Positions 8,486 to 16,083 are shown, counted from the first letter of the stretch. The stretch: DNA of 18,515 bases from Mollicutes bacterium (GCA_003560455.1 PWIL01000151.1:1-18515); one strand, 5' to 3'. The notes: generated by a model not told the origin, from the sequence alone. Translations and numbers: made by a program.

Positions 8486-9130
8486 ATGGTATTAGAAAAA
8501 GTTTTAAATGAGGAAATTATTAACAAAACATATAAAATTAATCCAAAAATCACAAAACTTAGTAAAGGTGTTTTTTCTTTTTGTTCTGATTTAGAAGAAA
8601 TTGTGATTCCGGATCATATAATTGAAATACCTGATGAAGCCTTTATGTATTGTTTTAATTTAAAAAAAATAGATTTAAACAATGTTAAAAAAATTGGTAA
8701 TTATGCTTTTGCTGGTTGTACAAATTTATCAGAAATTAAAGGTTTAGAAAATGTTGTTGATTTTGGGATTTACTGTTTTGCTGGTTGTGCTAGTTTAGAA
8801 AAAGCGATTTTATCAGATCAGTTGACTTTATTAAGAGAAGGAATGTTTGAGTCTTGTCTTAAATTAGAAAAAATAAAATTTTTAAAAGTAAAAGAAATAG
8901 AATCATTAGTTTTTAGCGGTTGTGCTAGTTTAAAAGAGATAGTAGTTTCTGATGAAATAGAAAAAATAATTGGGGATGCTTTTTTAGCAACTGATGGTTT
9001 GAATTTAGTTTATCAAAAGCAAATTATTAATAATTTTGATGATATTGATTTAATAGTTAGAAAAAATGGCAAATTAGATGTAATTAATGAACAAGTGAAG
9101 AAAAAGATTTTGGAAAAAAAGCTTAATTAA
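8486..9130 (+). CDS. BspA-type leucine-rich-repeat protein, cytoplasmic
   Basis: The 214-residue protein is built from 22-24-residue LRR_5 (BspA/TpLRR) repeats over about residues 22-170. The recurring core is (A)F..C..L..I.L...(I/V)..I...AF, seen as GVFSFCSDLEEIVIP, EAFMYCFNLKKIDL, YAFAGCTNLSEIKG, YCFAGCASLEKAIL, GMFESCLKLEKIKF and LVFSGCASLKEIVV. Such repeats form a solenoid for protein binding. Most BspA proteins are secreted or surface-bound, but this one has no signal peptide, membrane helix or wall-sorting motif, so it is predicted cytoplasmic. The C-terminal 45 residues are charged and outside the repeats. ATG start follows a GGGGG run at 8477-8481. Binding partner unknown. Confidence 0.85.
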   Translation: MVLEKVLNEEIINKTYKINPKITKLSKGVFSFCSDLEEIVIPDHIIEIPDEAFMYCFNLKKIDLNNVKKIGNYAFAGCTNLSEIKGLENVVDFGIYCFAGCASLEKAILSDQLTLLREGMFESCLKLEKIKFLKVKEIESLVFSGCASLKEIVVSDEIEKIIGDAFLATDGLNLVYQKQIINNFDDIDLIVRKNGKLDVINEQVKKKILEKKLN

Positions 9131-9138
9131 TATCAATT

Positions 9139-9166
9139 TTGACTTTTTTAAAAAATAGAGTAGAAT
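9139..9166 (+). promoter_or_regulatory. Promoter of the 9188-10851 operon
   Basis: -35 TTGACT (9139-9144) and -10 TAGAAT (9161-9166) with a 16-base spacer, placed just before the ribosome site GAAGGAAG (9173-9180). Confidence 0.65.
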
Positions 9167-9187
9167 AGGGGCGAAGGAAGTGATACT

Positions 9188-9487
9188 ATGGAAAAAGATG
9201 AATTTGTAGTTGAACAAGTAGAAAAAATAGCTGATCTTGAAGAAAGGCGACAATATGATTGTAAATTTTTAAAAAAGTTTCTCCTGGCCTCTATCTTACC
9301 AACAACGGTTTTAAGTTTAAGAGCAATGGGGGTGGAAACTCCAAATCATTTAAATAATATTAGTTTCATGTTTAATGGTGTGCAGTTATTATATACTGGC
9401 GAATACATTCAAGAAACTTATAAACGATATCACGAAAACAAAAAAAATAAACAATATACATTACTTGGTTTAAATCGATGGGAATAG
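9188..9487 (+). CDS. Unknown small protein, 99 aa
   Basis: I do not recognise this protein. Residues 1-30 are charged, residues 27-50 hold a modest hydrophobic stretch (FLLASILPTTVLSLRAMGV) that could be a membrane or amphipathic helix, residues 55-75 are mildly hydrophobic, and the end is basic. The ATG at 9188 follows GAAGGAAG with seven bases between. It is the first gene of a three-gene operon, and its last ten bases overlap the next gene, so translation is probably coupled. Confidence 0.7.
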   Translation: MEKDEFVVEQVEKIADLEERRQYDCKFLKKFLLASILPTTVLSLRAMGVETPNHLNNISFMFNGVQLLYTGEYIQETYKRYHENKKNKQYTLLGLNRWE

Positions 9488-9717
9488 AAAAAAACCAATT
9501 ATTAACTTTGGATAATAAAAAAAAGTATATAGTTATTGAAACTGTTTTTTTAAATGATGAACAATATTTATATTTAATAAATGAAGCCGATATTGATGAT
9601 GTAAAAATAGCAACCGTTCGTTATGAAAATAATCAAATGAAAATTATTTTGGTTAAGGGTCAAGAACATGTTGAGGCGGCGATGGCTTTTTATGAATTAT
9701 TAAAAAAAGATATTTAA
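9478..9717 (+). CDS. Unknown small protein, 79 aa, DUF1292-like layout
   Basis: A small, acidic, beta-rich soluble protein beginning LLTLDNKKKYIVIETVFLNDEQYLYLINEA. The order of an opening beta hairpin, a 'YIVIET...YLYLIN' pair of strands and a short C-terminal helix recalls small DUF1292-type proteins of Bacillota, but I cannot confirm the family. The ATG at 9478 overlaps the preceding gene. The third gene follows after 24 bases, so the three are co-transcribed. Confidence 0.7.
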   Translation: MGIEKNQLLTLDNKKKYIVIETVFLNDEQYLYLINEADIDDVKIATVRYENNQMKIILVKGQEHVEAAMAFYELLKKDI

Positions 9718-9741
9718 AAATTTTTATATTAGGGGGATTAA

Positions 9742-10851
9742 ATGAAAAAAATTGAACTGAAATTATTAAAACATACGCCATTTGTTGAGGAAGATAATAC
9801 CTTTAACTTTGCGAGGGCGATTGATTATAAAGAAAATGTTGCGATTTGGGATGGAAAAAAAGATTATTTTCAACATCTCAATGTTAGTATGTATTTTAAA
9901 AACATGCCACTTTTTTTAAAAATTTTGTTAAATAATGAAAAATCAGTAATTATGAATGAAAAAAATAATTTTGATTTAAGTAAGGAAAATATTTCGGATA
10001 TTGAATATCAATTATTTGAAAAATGGCGAGAAATTTTTTTTGATGAAATAAAGCAAATAGATGCAGAATTTAGTATTAATGGCAATATAGATGCTTTAGC
10101 AAAACAAAACGCTGCTTACATGGTTTCAGTTTTTGCACCAACGGATATAATTTACACAAGTTCATTAAGTCATTTAAATAAGAATATCGTTGCTTTACAA
10201 CAATTATTAAAAAAAGAAGAAAAGAATGAATTAGAAAAAAAATTATCACCATATGTTCATGATTTATTGGGCTGTTTTGAACAAGCTAAATTAATAAATA
10301 AAGAATTATCAAATGTTAATCATGAATTCTTACTATTTGCAAAAGAGGAAAAAAGAGAACATTTTAATGCTACTTATGTCACAAAGTATTTGTGATCATT
10401 TGCGCAGTTAGCTGAAGCACAAAAAGATAGTTTTTTAAATTATGAAATTAATTTTAATGATAATCATTATTTTTTACCTGATGAAGAAAAAAACCAATTT
10501 TATATTCCGCCATTAATTGTTGAAAAAGAAGATTTAAAAAAAGAATGGCAGAAAGATCTTGAAAAAGTTAGTAATTATATTCCGCAAGGTCAGTTAGTTG
10601 AAATTATTGAATCTGGTACTTTGGAACAGTTTTTAATGAAAATCGAAAATACAATGTGTATTTCATCGCAATTAGAATTATTTAATCAAGTAAAAGAAAC
10701 ATTAAAAAATTACCAATATCAATTGAGTTTACGTGATCAATTTTTAATGAAAATATTATTTGAAAATGAATTTCCTTGTCGAATAAGCGATAATATTTGT
10801 CAAGAAAAATGTGATTTGGAAAAAGAAAAAATATTATCTAGAAAAATATAA
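9742..10851 (+). CDS. Divergent ThyX-like protein interrupted by an in-frame TGA
   Basis: One frame runs 369 codons from the ATG at 9742 (ribosome site AGGGGGA, 9731-9737) to the TAA at 10851, broken once by TGA at 10393-10395. Sequence on both sides is equally gene-like. Pieces recall FAD-dependent thymidylate synthase (ThyX): an opening KIELKLLKHTP, then AKQNAAYMVSVFAPTDIIYTSSL..LN (about residues 115-144), and after the TGA YIPQGQLVEIIESGTLEQFLMKIENTMCISSQLEL in the place of the family's 'LP.g..te......L..F...R.c..aQ.E' region, hinting at two related halves. The signature RHRxxS motif is not found, so dUMP methylation is doubtful. Explanations: TGA read as Trp (giving YLWSFAQLAE), a nonsense mutation, or a sequencing error. 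There is no ribosome site for a separate second gene. Third gene of the 9188 operon. Confidence 0.55.
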
Positions 10852-10885
10852 AATATCGATAAATTACTTGTTTTCGGCAAAAGTA

Positions 10886-10914
10886 TTGCAAAAATCGCTA
10901 TTATAGTATATAAT
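10886..10914 (+). promoter_or_regulatory. Promoter of spoVG
   Basis: -35 TTGCAA (10886-10891), 17-base spacer, -10 TATAAT (10909-10914), 35 bases before the spoVG start. Confidence 0.75.
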
Positions 10915-10949
10915 TTAAGTAGTTTTAGTACTGGAAGGGAGAGATAAAC

Positions 10950-11219
10950 TTGGAAATTACATCAGTACGAGTTCGAAAATTTGAGAAAGAAGATTCAAGA
11001 ATGAAAGGTATCGCGACGGTTTTAATTGATGATTGCTTTGCAATTCATGACATTAAAGTAATTGAAGGTGATAATGGTCTTTTCATTGCAATGCCAAGCC
11101 GTAAAACACCTAATGGCGATTATCGTGATATTGCTCATCCAACAAATCAAGAAACTCGACAAATGTTTGAAACTGCAATTTTAGAAGCTTACAATCGCGA
11201 AGAAGAAGACGAAGAATAA
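10950..11219 (+). CDS. spoVG: SpoVG regulatory nucleic-acid-binding protein
   Basis: SpoVG is a small RNA/DNA-binding regulator found across Bacillota and spirochaetes, first known for effects on septation at sporulation and later for control of metabolism and envelope genes. The 89-residue product matches the family along its whole length: [19 protein letters not shown], then [21 protein letters not shown] and the short RDIAHP motif, with an acidic C-terminal tail. Start is a TTG at 10950, chosen because GGAAGGGAGAG (10932-10942) precedes it and because the family begins M(K/E)(V/I)T. No ATG is available upstream in frame. It is a one-gene unit between its own promoter and terminator. Presence of SpoVG alone does not show that the organism sporulates. 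Confidence 0.95.
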   Translation: MEITSVRVRKFEKEDSRMKGIATVLIDDCFAIHDIKVIEGDNGLFIAMPSRKTPNGDYRDIAHPTNQETRQMFETAILEAYNREEEDEE

Positions 11220-11230
11220 TTTCTCAAAAG

Positions 11231-11266
11231 AAACTGTAAAACAAAAGTTGTTATTACAGTTTTTTT
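11231..11266 (+). terminator. Terminator after spoVG
   Basis: AAACTGTAA (11231-11239) pairs with TTACAGTTT (11254-11262). An inner AACAA/TTGTT pairing extends the stem with a one-base bulge. A T-run extends to 11266. Confidence 0.9.
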
Positions 11267-11284
11267 ATGCAAAAAAAAAAATTA

Positions 11285-11293
11285 TGTTATAAT
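11285..11293 (+). promoter_or_regulatory. Extended -10 promoter of the DivIC-like gene
   Basis: TGTTATAAT again, with no recognisable -35, placed eight to ten bases before the ribosome site AGGTGAT (11300-11306). Confidence 0.6.
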
Positions 11294-11309
11294 AAAATTA
11301 GGTGATAAT

Positions 11310-11726
11310 ATGGCCAAGAGGAAAATTAGTAAAAAAGGGAAATTACGTTTAGCGACTTTCGGAACTATTTCGATAATTTTAATTTGCTATTTTTTCTATG
11401 TTGCTATTTCATCAACTTACCATTTAATTGCTTTGCAAAATGAAGCACAAACTTTAGAAGCAGAACTTAATGCTTTAGTAAAAGAACAACAAGAATTACG
11501 GCAAGAAATAAAAAAACTAGATGATCCTAGTTATATTGCTAGTTTTGCTAGAGAAAATTATCAATATTCACGAGAAGGGGAATATATTATTCAGATTAAT
11601 GAATTGGAAAAAGAATTAGAAGCATTAGAGGAAGATACAACAGATTATTCTTTAATTATGATTGGAACTTTTTGTGCAATAGTTTTGGGCTATTTATTTA
11701 GAAAAAAAATTATAGAAAATCTATAA
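11310..11726 (+). CDS. DivIC/FtsB-like septum formation initiator with an extra C-terminal membrane helix
   Basis: DivIC/FtsB/FtsL proteins are bitopic divisome proteins that form a coiled coil outside the membrane and link early and late division proteins. Here residues 1-12 are basic and cytoplasmic, 13-35 form a membrane helix, 40-72 a coiled coil (ALQNEAQTLEAELNALVKEQ), followed by the family's LDDPSYIASFARENYQYSREGEYI segment. The family normally ends soon after. This 138-residue protein continues with a second helical segment (96-109) and a second hydrophobic helix at 113-130, ending RKKIIENL. The predicted topology therefore has both ends inside. ATG start follows AGGTGAT. The stop overlaps that of the convergent LemA-like gene. 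Confidence 0.8.
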   Translation: MAKRKISKKGKLRLATFGTISIILICYFFYVAISSTYHLIALQNEAQTLEAELNALVKEQQELRQEIKKLDDPSYIASFARENYQYSREGEYIIQINELEKELEALEEDTTDYSLIMIGTFCAIVLGYLFRKKIIENL

Positions 11727-11729
11727 TTT
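11702..11729 (-). terminator. Terminator shared by convergent genes, overlapping both stop codons
   Basis: AAATTATAGA (11707-11716) pairs with TCTATAATTT (11720-11729) in a ten-pair stem with a three-base loop. Read on the minus strand it is followed by eight Ts (the A-run 11702-11709), making a good terminator for the LemA-like gene. On the plus strand only three Ts follow, so it is weaker there. Confidence 0.75.
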
Positions 11730-12260
11730 ACAATTGTGTTCATCAGTTGTGTTTTTTTCGTCGTAAAAATCACGATGATGAAGTTTGTATAATTTTGCAA
11801 TAATCACACTTGGAAAAGTTTGCGCTAGGCGATTAAACTTAGTGATTGTATCATTGTAATATTTTCGGGCGGCAATAATTTCAATTTCCGAGTCATTTAA
11901 ATCTTGATCAATTTTGTAAAAACTATCAACTGTTTTTAAAGTTTCATATTTTTCTTTATAAAGTTCAAATTCATTAATACAATCATATAGTTTCCGATCA
12001 AGTTCAAAATTGCTTAATTTTCGGGAACGAAGTTTAACAATTTCTGGCAAAATTTCTTCTTCAATTTCGGTATGTGCTTTAATAATATTAATTGATTTAT
12101 TTAATAAATCAAAGCGTTTTCTTAAAATACTATCAATTTGTGACTCGGCTTCATTAATTTGAATTAAGTATTCTTGAAAATGATTATAAGTTAAAATATA
12201 CCATAATAAAAAGGTGGCCAAAAAAATAAAAATCAACAAGCCCAAAATAATTGCTTCCAT
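11721..12260 (-). CDS. LemA-family membrane protein
   Basis: LemA proteins have one N-terminal membrane helix and a helical-bundle domain; their function is not firmly known. Here residues 2-24 are the membrane anchor (EAIILGLLIFIFLATFLLWYI) as the N-terminus, residues 30-120 are helical, including the family's helix with INEAESQIDSILRKRFDLL, and the signature is EIIAARKYYNDTITKFNRLAQTFPS... around residues 127-151. The length of 179 aa is near normal. The ATG at 12260 follows AGGTGAT. An in-frame TTG at 12305 would lie on the -35 box and is rejected. It is transcribed divergently from dnaE and converges on the DivIC-like gene. Confidence 0.85.
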   Translation of the reverse strand: MEAIILGLLIFIFLATFLLWYILTYNHFQEYLIQINEAESQIDSILRKRFDLLNKSINIIKAHTEIEEEILPEIVKLRSRKLSNFELDRKLYDCINEFELYKEKYETLKTVDSFYKIDQDLNDSEIEIIAARKYYNDTITKFNRLAQTFPSVIIAKLYKLHHRDFYDEKNTTDEHNCKL

Positions 12261-12276
12261 AGTATCACCTAAAGTA

Positions 12277-12305
12277 ATTATAACAAACAAAGATTTATAT
12301 TTCAA
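12277..12305 (-). promoter_or_regulatory. Promoter of the LemA-like gene
   Basis: On the minus strand: -35 TTGAAA (12305-12300), 17-base spacer, and an extended -10 TGTTATAAT (12285-12277). One of the best promoters in the window. Confidence 0.8.
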
Positions 12306-12350
12306 TTGAAAACATATTTTATTTTTTATTATTAAATATTAGGATTGTTT

Positions 12351-12377
12351 TTGACTATCAAAAATTAATATGATACT
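12351..12377 (+). promoter_or_regulatory. Candidate dnaE promoter
   Basis: -35 TTGACT (12351-12356). The -10 is less sure: GATACT (12372-12377, 15-base spacer) or TACTAT (12374-12379, 17-base spacer). Confidence 0.5.
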
Positions 12378-12393
12378 ATTTAAAAAAAGATGG

Positions 12394-12407
12394 CGGGTGA
12401 TAAATTG
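12394..12407 (+). promoter_or_regulatory. Ribosome site selecting a TTG start for dnaE
   Basis: CGGGTGATAAATTG places a Shine-Dalgarno GGGTGAT four bases before TTG 12405. The same AGGTGATAnnATG arrangement precedes the DivIC-like and LemA-like genes. The in-frame ATG at 12390 has only an A-rich run before it. Confidence 0.6.
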
Positions 12408-15254
12408 TTTGCACCATTATATATAAAAACGGATAATTCTTTATTATCTAGCTTAATAAAAATAGATGATTTAATCGCCTATGCTAAGGATAATAATTTA
12501 ACTGCTTTGGCAATTACTGATGATAATTTATTTGGTGTTTATGAATTTTATACTAAATGTTTAAAAAATAATATCAAACCAATTATTGGTTGTGAAATAA
12601 CAATTGAAGAACAAAAAATTGCTTTATATGCTAAAAACTATCAAGGATATTTAGAATTAATTCAATTAAATATGTTAAAAGAAGTTAATTTTGATGATTT
12701 AACTAATTGTCAAAATTTAATTTGCGTGGTTCCCTTTTCAGCTAATCATTTATATGATCATTTAAATAAAATTTTTGTTGATATTTATCAAGGGGTGGGT
12801 GACTTAGATGAGAAAAAACAATTAACCGGCAATAATATTGTTTTTTTTCGACCTTGTTTATATTTAAAAAAAGATGATAAAAAATATCTACGTTATATTA
12901 TCGCAATTAAAAAGGGGATAACTTGTGATCAGACACCGATTATTAAAGAAAATTATCATTTAGCTTTTTCAGAAGAAATAAAAGATATTGATCTGGAGAA
13001 TAATCAAAAAATAGTTGAAAGTTGCCAAGTTGAAATAAAAAAACCCAAACGAACTATTCCACAATTTAGTGAAGATAGTTATGAAGTGTTAAAAAATGCT
13101 TGTCGGGAAGGCTTACGCTTAAGAATAGGCGATATGGTTCCGAAAAAATATATTGAAAGATTAAAAAAAGAATTAAAAATAATTAAAGAAATGGATTATT
13201 GTGATTATTTTTTAATTGTTCAAGATTTTGTTTTGTATGCTAAAAAACAAAATATTATTGTTGGACCAGGAAGAGGAAGTGCAGCCGGATCATTAGTTGC
13301 TTATTGTTTAGCAATAACTGAAATTGATCCGTTAAAATATGATTTATTATTTGAGCGTTTTTTAAATCCCGCTCGTGTTTCGATGCCGGATATTGATATT
13401 GATTTTGAAGATTATCGCCGGGAAGAAGTAATTAATTATTGCATTGAAAAATATGGTTCTAAAAAAGTAGCGCCAATTATTACATTTGGAACTTTTGGTG
13501 CGAAACAAGCAATTCGGGATGTTGGTCGGGTGTTAGGAATTGAATTAAAAAAAATCGATGGTTTGTGTAAAATGCTCGATGTTAATTTAAGTTTAAAGCA
13601 AAATTTAAATTCAGAAGTAAATGAGTATATTGTTAAAAATAATTTAAAAGATGTGTATAAAATTGCAACTAAATTAGCAGGTTTAAAAAGGCATACTTCT
13701 TTGCATGCTGCTGGTATTGTAATGAGTGATTTAGAATTAGATCAGTTTATTCCACTTGTTTGGCGGGAAGAAAAATATATTTCAGCTTTTCCAATGGAAG
13801 ATTTAGCTGATTTAGGTTTGTTAAAAATGGATTTTTTAGGTTTAAAGAATTTAACGATTATCGCTAATATTATTAAAGAAATCCCTGATTTTGATTTAAA
13901 TGATATTCCTTTTAATGATCAAAAAACATTAAGTTTATTTCAAACAGGTGATACTTTAGGTGTTTTTCAATTTGAATCACCAGGTATGATTAATTTTTTA
14001 AGAGAATTAAAACCAGCTTCTTTTGCTGATGTTTATGCGGCAATTGCTTTATTTCGTCCGGGTCCGATGAAAAATATTCCTTTGTTTATTAAACGCAAAC
14101 AAGGTTCAGAAAAAATTACTTATTATCATCCTGATTTAGAGCCAATTTTAAAAGATGCTTATGGCGTGATTATTTATCAGGAACAAATTATGCAAATCGC
14201 CCATAAAATGGGTGGTTATGATTTAAAAGAAGCTGATATTTTAAGAAAAGCAATGAGCAAAAAACAAATTAAGACAATGCAAGCTGAGGAAGAAAAATTT
14301 GTTAAAAGAGCACTCGCGAAAGGTTATGATGAACAGTTAGTTAAAAAAATATTTGCTTTGATTGCTAAGTTTGCTGAATATGGTTTTAATAAAGCCCATT
14401 CAGTTGCTTATGCGCAGATTGCTTATCAAATGGCTTATTTAAAAGCGCATTATCCAACTATTTTTTATCCAACTGTTTTAAATAATGTTGTTGGTAGTCA
14501 AGTAAAAACTAAAGAATATTTACTGGAGTGTCAAAAAAGAAATTTAAAATTAGTTGCACCCCATGTGAATAAAAGCAAGTTAGAATATTTTGGTCAAGAT
14601 AAGGAAATTTTTTTACCTCTTTCTTTAATTAAAAAAGTGAATAAACAATTATTATTAGAAATAAAAGAAAAAGCACCTTTTAAAGATATTTTTGATTTTA
14701 TGCAAAAAGTTAATATTTTTGATGAAGAAAGTTTTTTGAGTTTAGTTTATGCAGGAGCATTAGATGATTTGGGCTTTAACCGCCAGACCTTGGTTAAAAA
14801 TCAAGAAAAATTATTAAATTATAGTGAGTTGATTATTGCGGCAAATGATGATAATCTAAAACCAGCAATTGAACATGAACCAGAATTTTTACGAAAAGAC
14901 TTATTACAAAAAGAATATCAATATTTGGGCTTGTACTTAACTGAACATCCAGTGACTAAGTATAAGTTAAAAGATAATAATCATCTAGATTTAAAAGATA
15001 TTGAGCAATATTTTGATCAAAAAGTAAATTTAATTGGTTTAATTGATAAAGTAAACGAAATAAAAACTAAGCAAAATGATAAAATGGCTTTTTTAACGAT
15101 TAGTGATGAATTTTCACAAATCGAAGCAGTTGTTTTCCCGCAAGTTTATCGACAAAATCAAGTGATTAGTAATCAAGTTTTTAAGTTTGTTGGCCGAGTT
15201 GAAAAAAGGCATGGCAAAATGCAATTAAACATCGAAAAAATCATTAAAATTTAG
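12405..15254 (+). CDS. dnaE: DNA polymerase III subunit alpha (DnaE)
   Basis: Family C replicative polymerase. With the TTG start the protein is 949 aa, shorter than the 1115 aa of B. subtilis DnaE. Order: PHP domain (1 to about 195), palm with GPGRGSAAGSLVAY (287-300) and the catalytic pair PDIDIDFED (D329, D331), third catalytic Asp in KMDFLGLKNLT (D476), fingers with RPGPMKNIPLFIKRK and GVIIYQEQIMQIAHKMGGY, a helix-hairpin-helix region with YAGALDDLGFNR, and a C-terminal OB fold (from about 870) that ends the protein. The PHP domain lacks the metal-binding histidines: the usual H.H..YS start is LYIKTDNSLLSS and the usual TDH is TDDN, so PHP proofreading is unlikely. Whether the organism also has PolC cannot be told. 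Start evidence is given under the ribosome site. Confidence 0.95.
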   Translation: MFAPLYIKTDNSLLSSLIKIDDLIAYAKDNNLTALAITDDNLFGVYEFYTKCLKNNIKPIIGCEITIEEQKIALYAKNYQGYLELIQLNMLKEVNFDDLTNCQNLICVVPFSANHLYDHLNKIFVDIYQGVGDLDEKKQLTGNNIVFFRPCLYLKKDDKKYLRYIIAIKKGITCDQTPIIKENYHLAFSEEIKDIDLENNQKIVESCQVEIKKPKRTIPQFSEDSYEVLKNACREGLRLRIGDMVPKKYIERLKKELKIIKEMDYCDYFLIVQDFVLYAKKQNIIVGPGRGSAAGSLVAYCLAITEIDPLKYDLLFERFLNPARVSMPDIDIDFEDYRREEVINYCIEKYGSKKVAPIITFGTFGAKQAIRDVGRVLGIELKKIDGLCKMLDVNLSLKQNLNSEVNEYIVKNNLKDVYKIATKLAGLKRHTSLHAAGIVMSDLELDQFIPLVWREEKYISAFPMEDLADLGLLKMDFLGLKNLTIIANIIKEIPDFDLNDIPFNDQKTLSLFQTGDTLGVFQFESPGMINFLRELKPASFADVYAAIALFRPGPMKNIPLFIKRKQGSEKITYYHPDLEPILKDAYGVIIYQEQIMQIAHKMGGYDLKEADILRKAMSKKQIKTMQAEEEKFVKRALAKGYDEQLVKKIFALIAKFAEYGFNKAHSVAYAQIAYQMAYLKAHYPTIFYPTVLNNVVGSQVKTKEYLLECQKRNLKLVAPHVNKSKLEYFGQDKEIFLPLSLIKKVNKQLLLEIKEKAPFKDIFDFMQKVNIFDEESFLSLVYAGALDDLGFNRQTLVKNQEKLLNYSELIIAANDDNLKPAIEHEPEFLRKDLLQKEYQYLGLYLTEHPVTKYKLKDNNHLDLKDIEQYFDQKVNLIGLIDKVNEIKTKQNDKMAFLTISDEFSQIEAVVFPQVYRQNQVISNQVFKFVGRVEKRHGKMQLNIEKIIKI

Positions 15255-15283
15255 CAAAAATGCTGTCTTTTTGATAGATATTG

Positions 15284-15292
15284 TGCTATAAT
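15284..15292 (+). promoter_or_regulatory. Extended -10 promoter of the 15316 gene
   Basis: TGCTATAAT, an extended -10 with only a weak -35 (TGTCTT, 15264-15269). It lies just before the ribosome site TGGAGG (15303-15308). Confidence 0.6.
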
Positions 15293-15315
15293 AATTTATA
15301 TGTGGAGGTTGTGTT

Positions 15316-16083
15316 ATGAGTGAAAAGTCAAACCAAGATTCTCAGTTTAAAAGTGATGTAATTCAACTAATTAATCATTGTTTAGAACAAGTAAAACAAA
15401 ATGAGCAATTAGTAGCACTCGCGCCAAAAATTGAGGAATCAATTAAGAAGTTTGACCATATGGAAGTAAAAAGGGAAAGTGGCTTTGTAAATCCAGACCC
15501 GCTTATAATGGTAACTGATGATAAAAAAATTGAACTTGTCGTGGGCAGGGATCAAGATTGTGATTATCGCAAACATTTGTTAGTTGAAATATTAGCATCA
15601 TCGATGAATAATAAGTCTGAGGCATTGAAAAAAGGTTTAAGTTCATTGATTATAAATAATACAATGAGGTTTGATTTTGAAGATTTAGCATTGATTGATG
15701 AAGAAGAGGCAATTAATTTATTATCACAGTGTTATGGTCAGGAAGAAATCTTAAATTATATTATTGAAGATAAAATGGAATTAGATCCTGATCGGCAAAA
15801 TGCTTTAGCAAAAATAGTAACTTTAATTGATCACAATTATGAATATCGTAAAAAAGCAAAAAAAAGTTATTTTGTGGAAGTGCAAAAAGAAATAATTAAT
15901 AATTTTGTAAATAAAGAAAACTTGACTAATGAAGAATTACAAAATTTTCGTTTAAATCTATGGGCTGATCCAGAAATGTTTCAAGAGTTAGATTGTGATT
16001 ATCAAAATTTAGCTGAAGTGGAGCAATACTTTAATCAAGTAACCGCCCAATTAGAAACAGATAATTTAGTTAAGGCAAAATAA
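15316..16083 (+). CDS. Unknown acidic protein, 255 aa
   Basis: I do not recognise this protein. It is acidic, soluble and mostly helical, with no signal peptide or membrane segment. Residues 1-45 look like a coiled or helical arm, and residues 55-80 are probably beta (NPDPLIMVTDDKKIELVVGRD). The rest is a helical bundle with many Glu, Asn and Gln. The ATG at 15316 follows TGGAGG (15303-15308) and its own extended -10 promoter; a strong terminator overlaps the stop. It is thus a single-gene unit between dnaE and the ABC exporter, and the context gives no functional hint. Confidence 0.8.
   Translation: MSEKSNQDSQFKSDVIQLINHCLEQVKQNEQLVALAPKIEESIKKFDHMEVKRESGFVNPDPLIMVTDDKKIELVVGRDQDCDYRKHLLVEILASSMNNKSEALKKGLSSLIINNTMRFDFEDLALIDEEEAINLLSQCYGQEEILNYIIEDKMELDPDRQNALAKIVTLIDHNYEYRKKAKKSYFVEVQKEIINNFVNKENLTNEELQNFRLNLWADPEMFQELDCDYQNLAEVEQYFNQVTAQLETDNLVKAK

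Noticed and set aside
10393..10395. Selenocysteine at the in-frame TGA
   Set aside because: No hairpin resembling a SECIS element was apparent right after the TGA, and the family is not known for selenocysteine.
10621..10851. Separate small gene after the TGA
   Set aside because: The only starts are an internal TTG and ATGs without a ribosome site, and the frame is continuous with the upstream gene across a single TGA, so it is better treated as one interrupted gene.
15253..15275. Terminator after dnaE (AGCA-AAAA-TGCT then GTCTTTTT)
   Set aside because: The stem is only four pairs and the T-run is interrupted; too weak to list as a feature.
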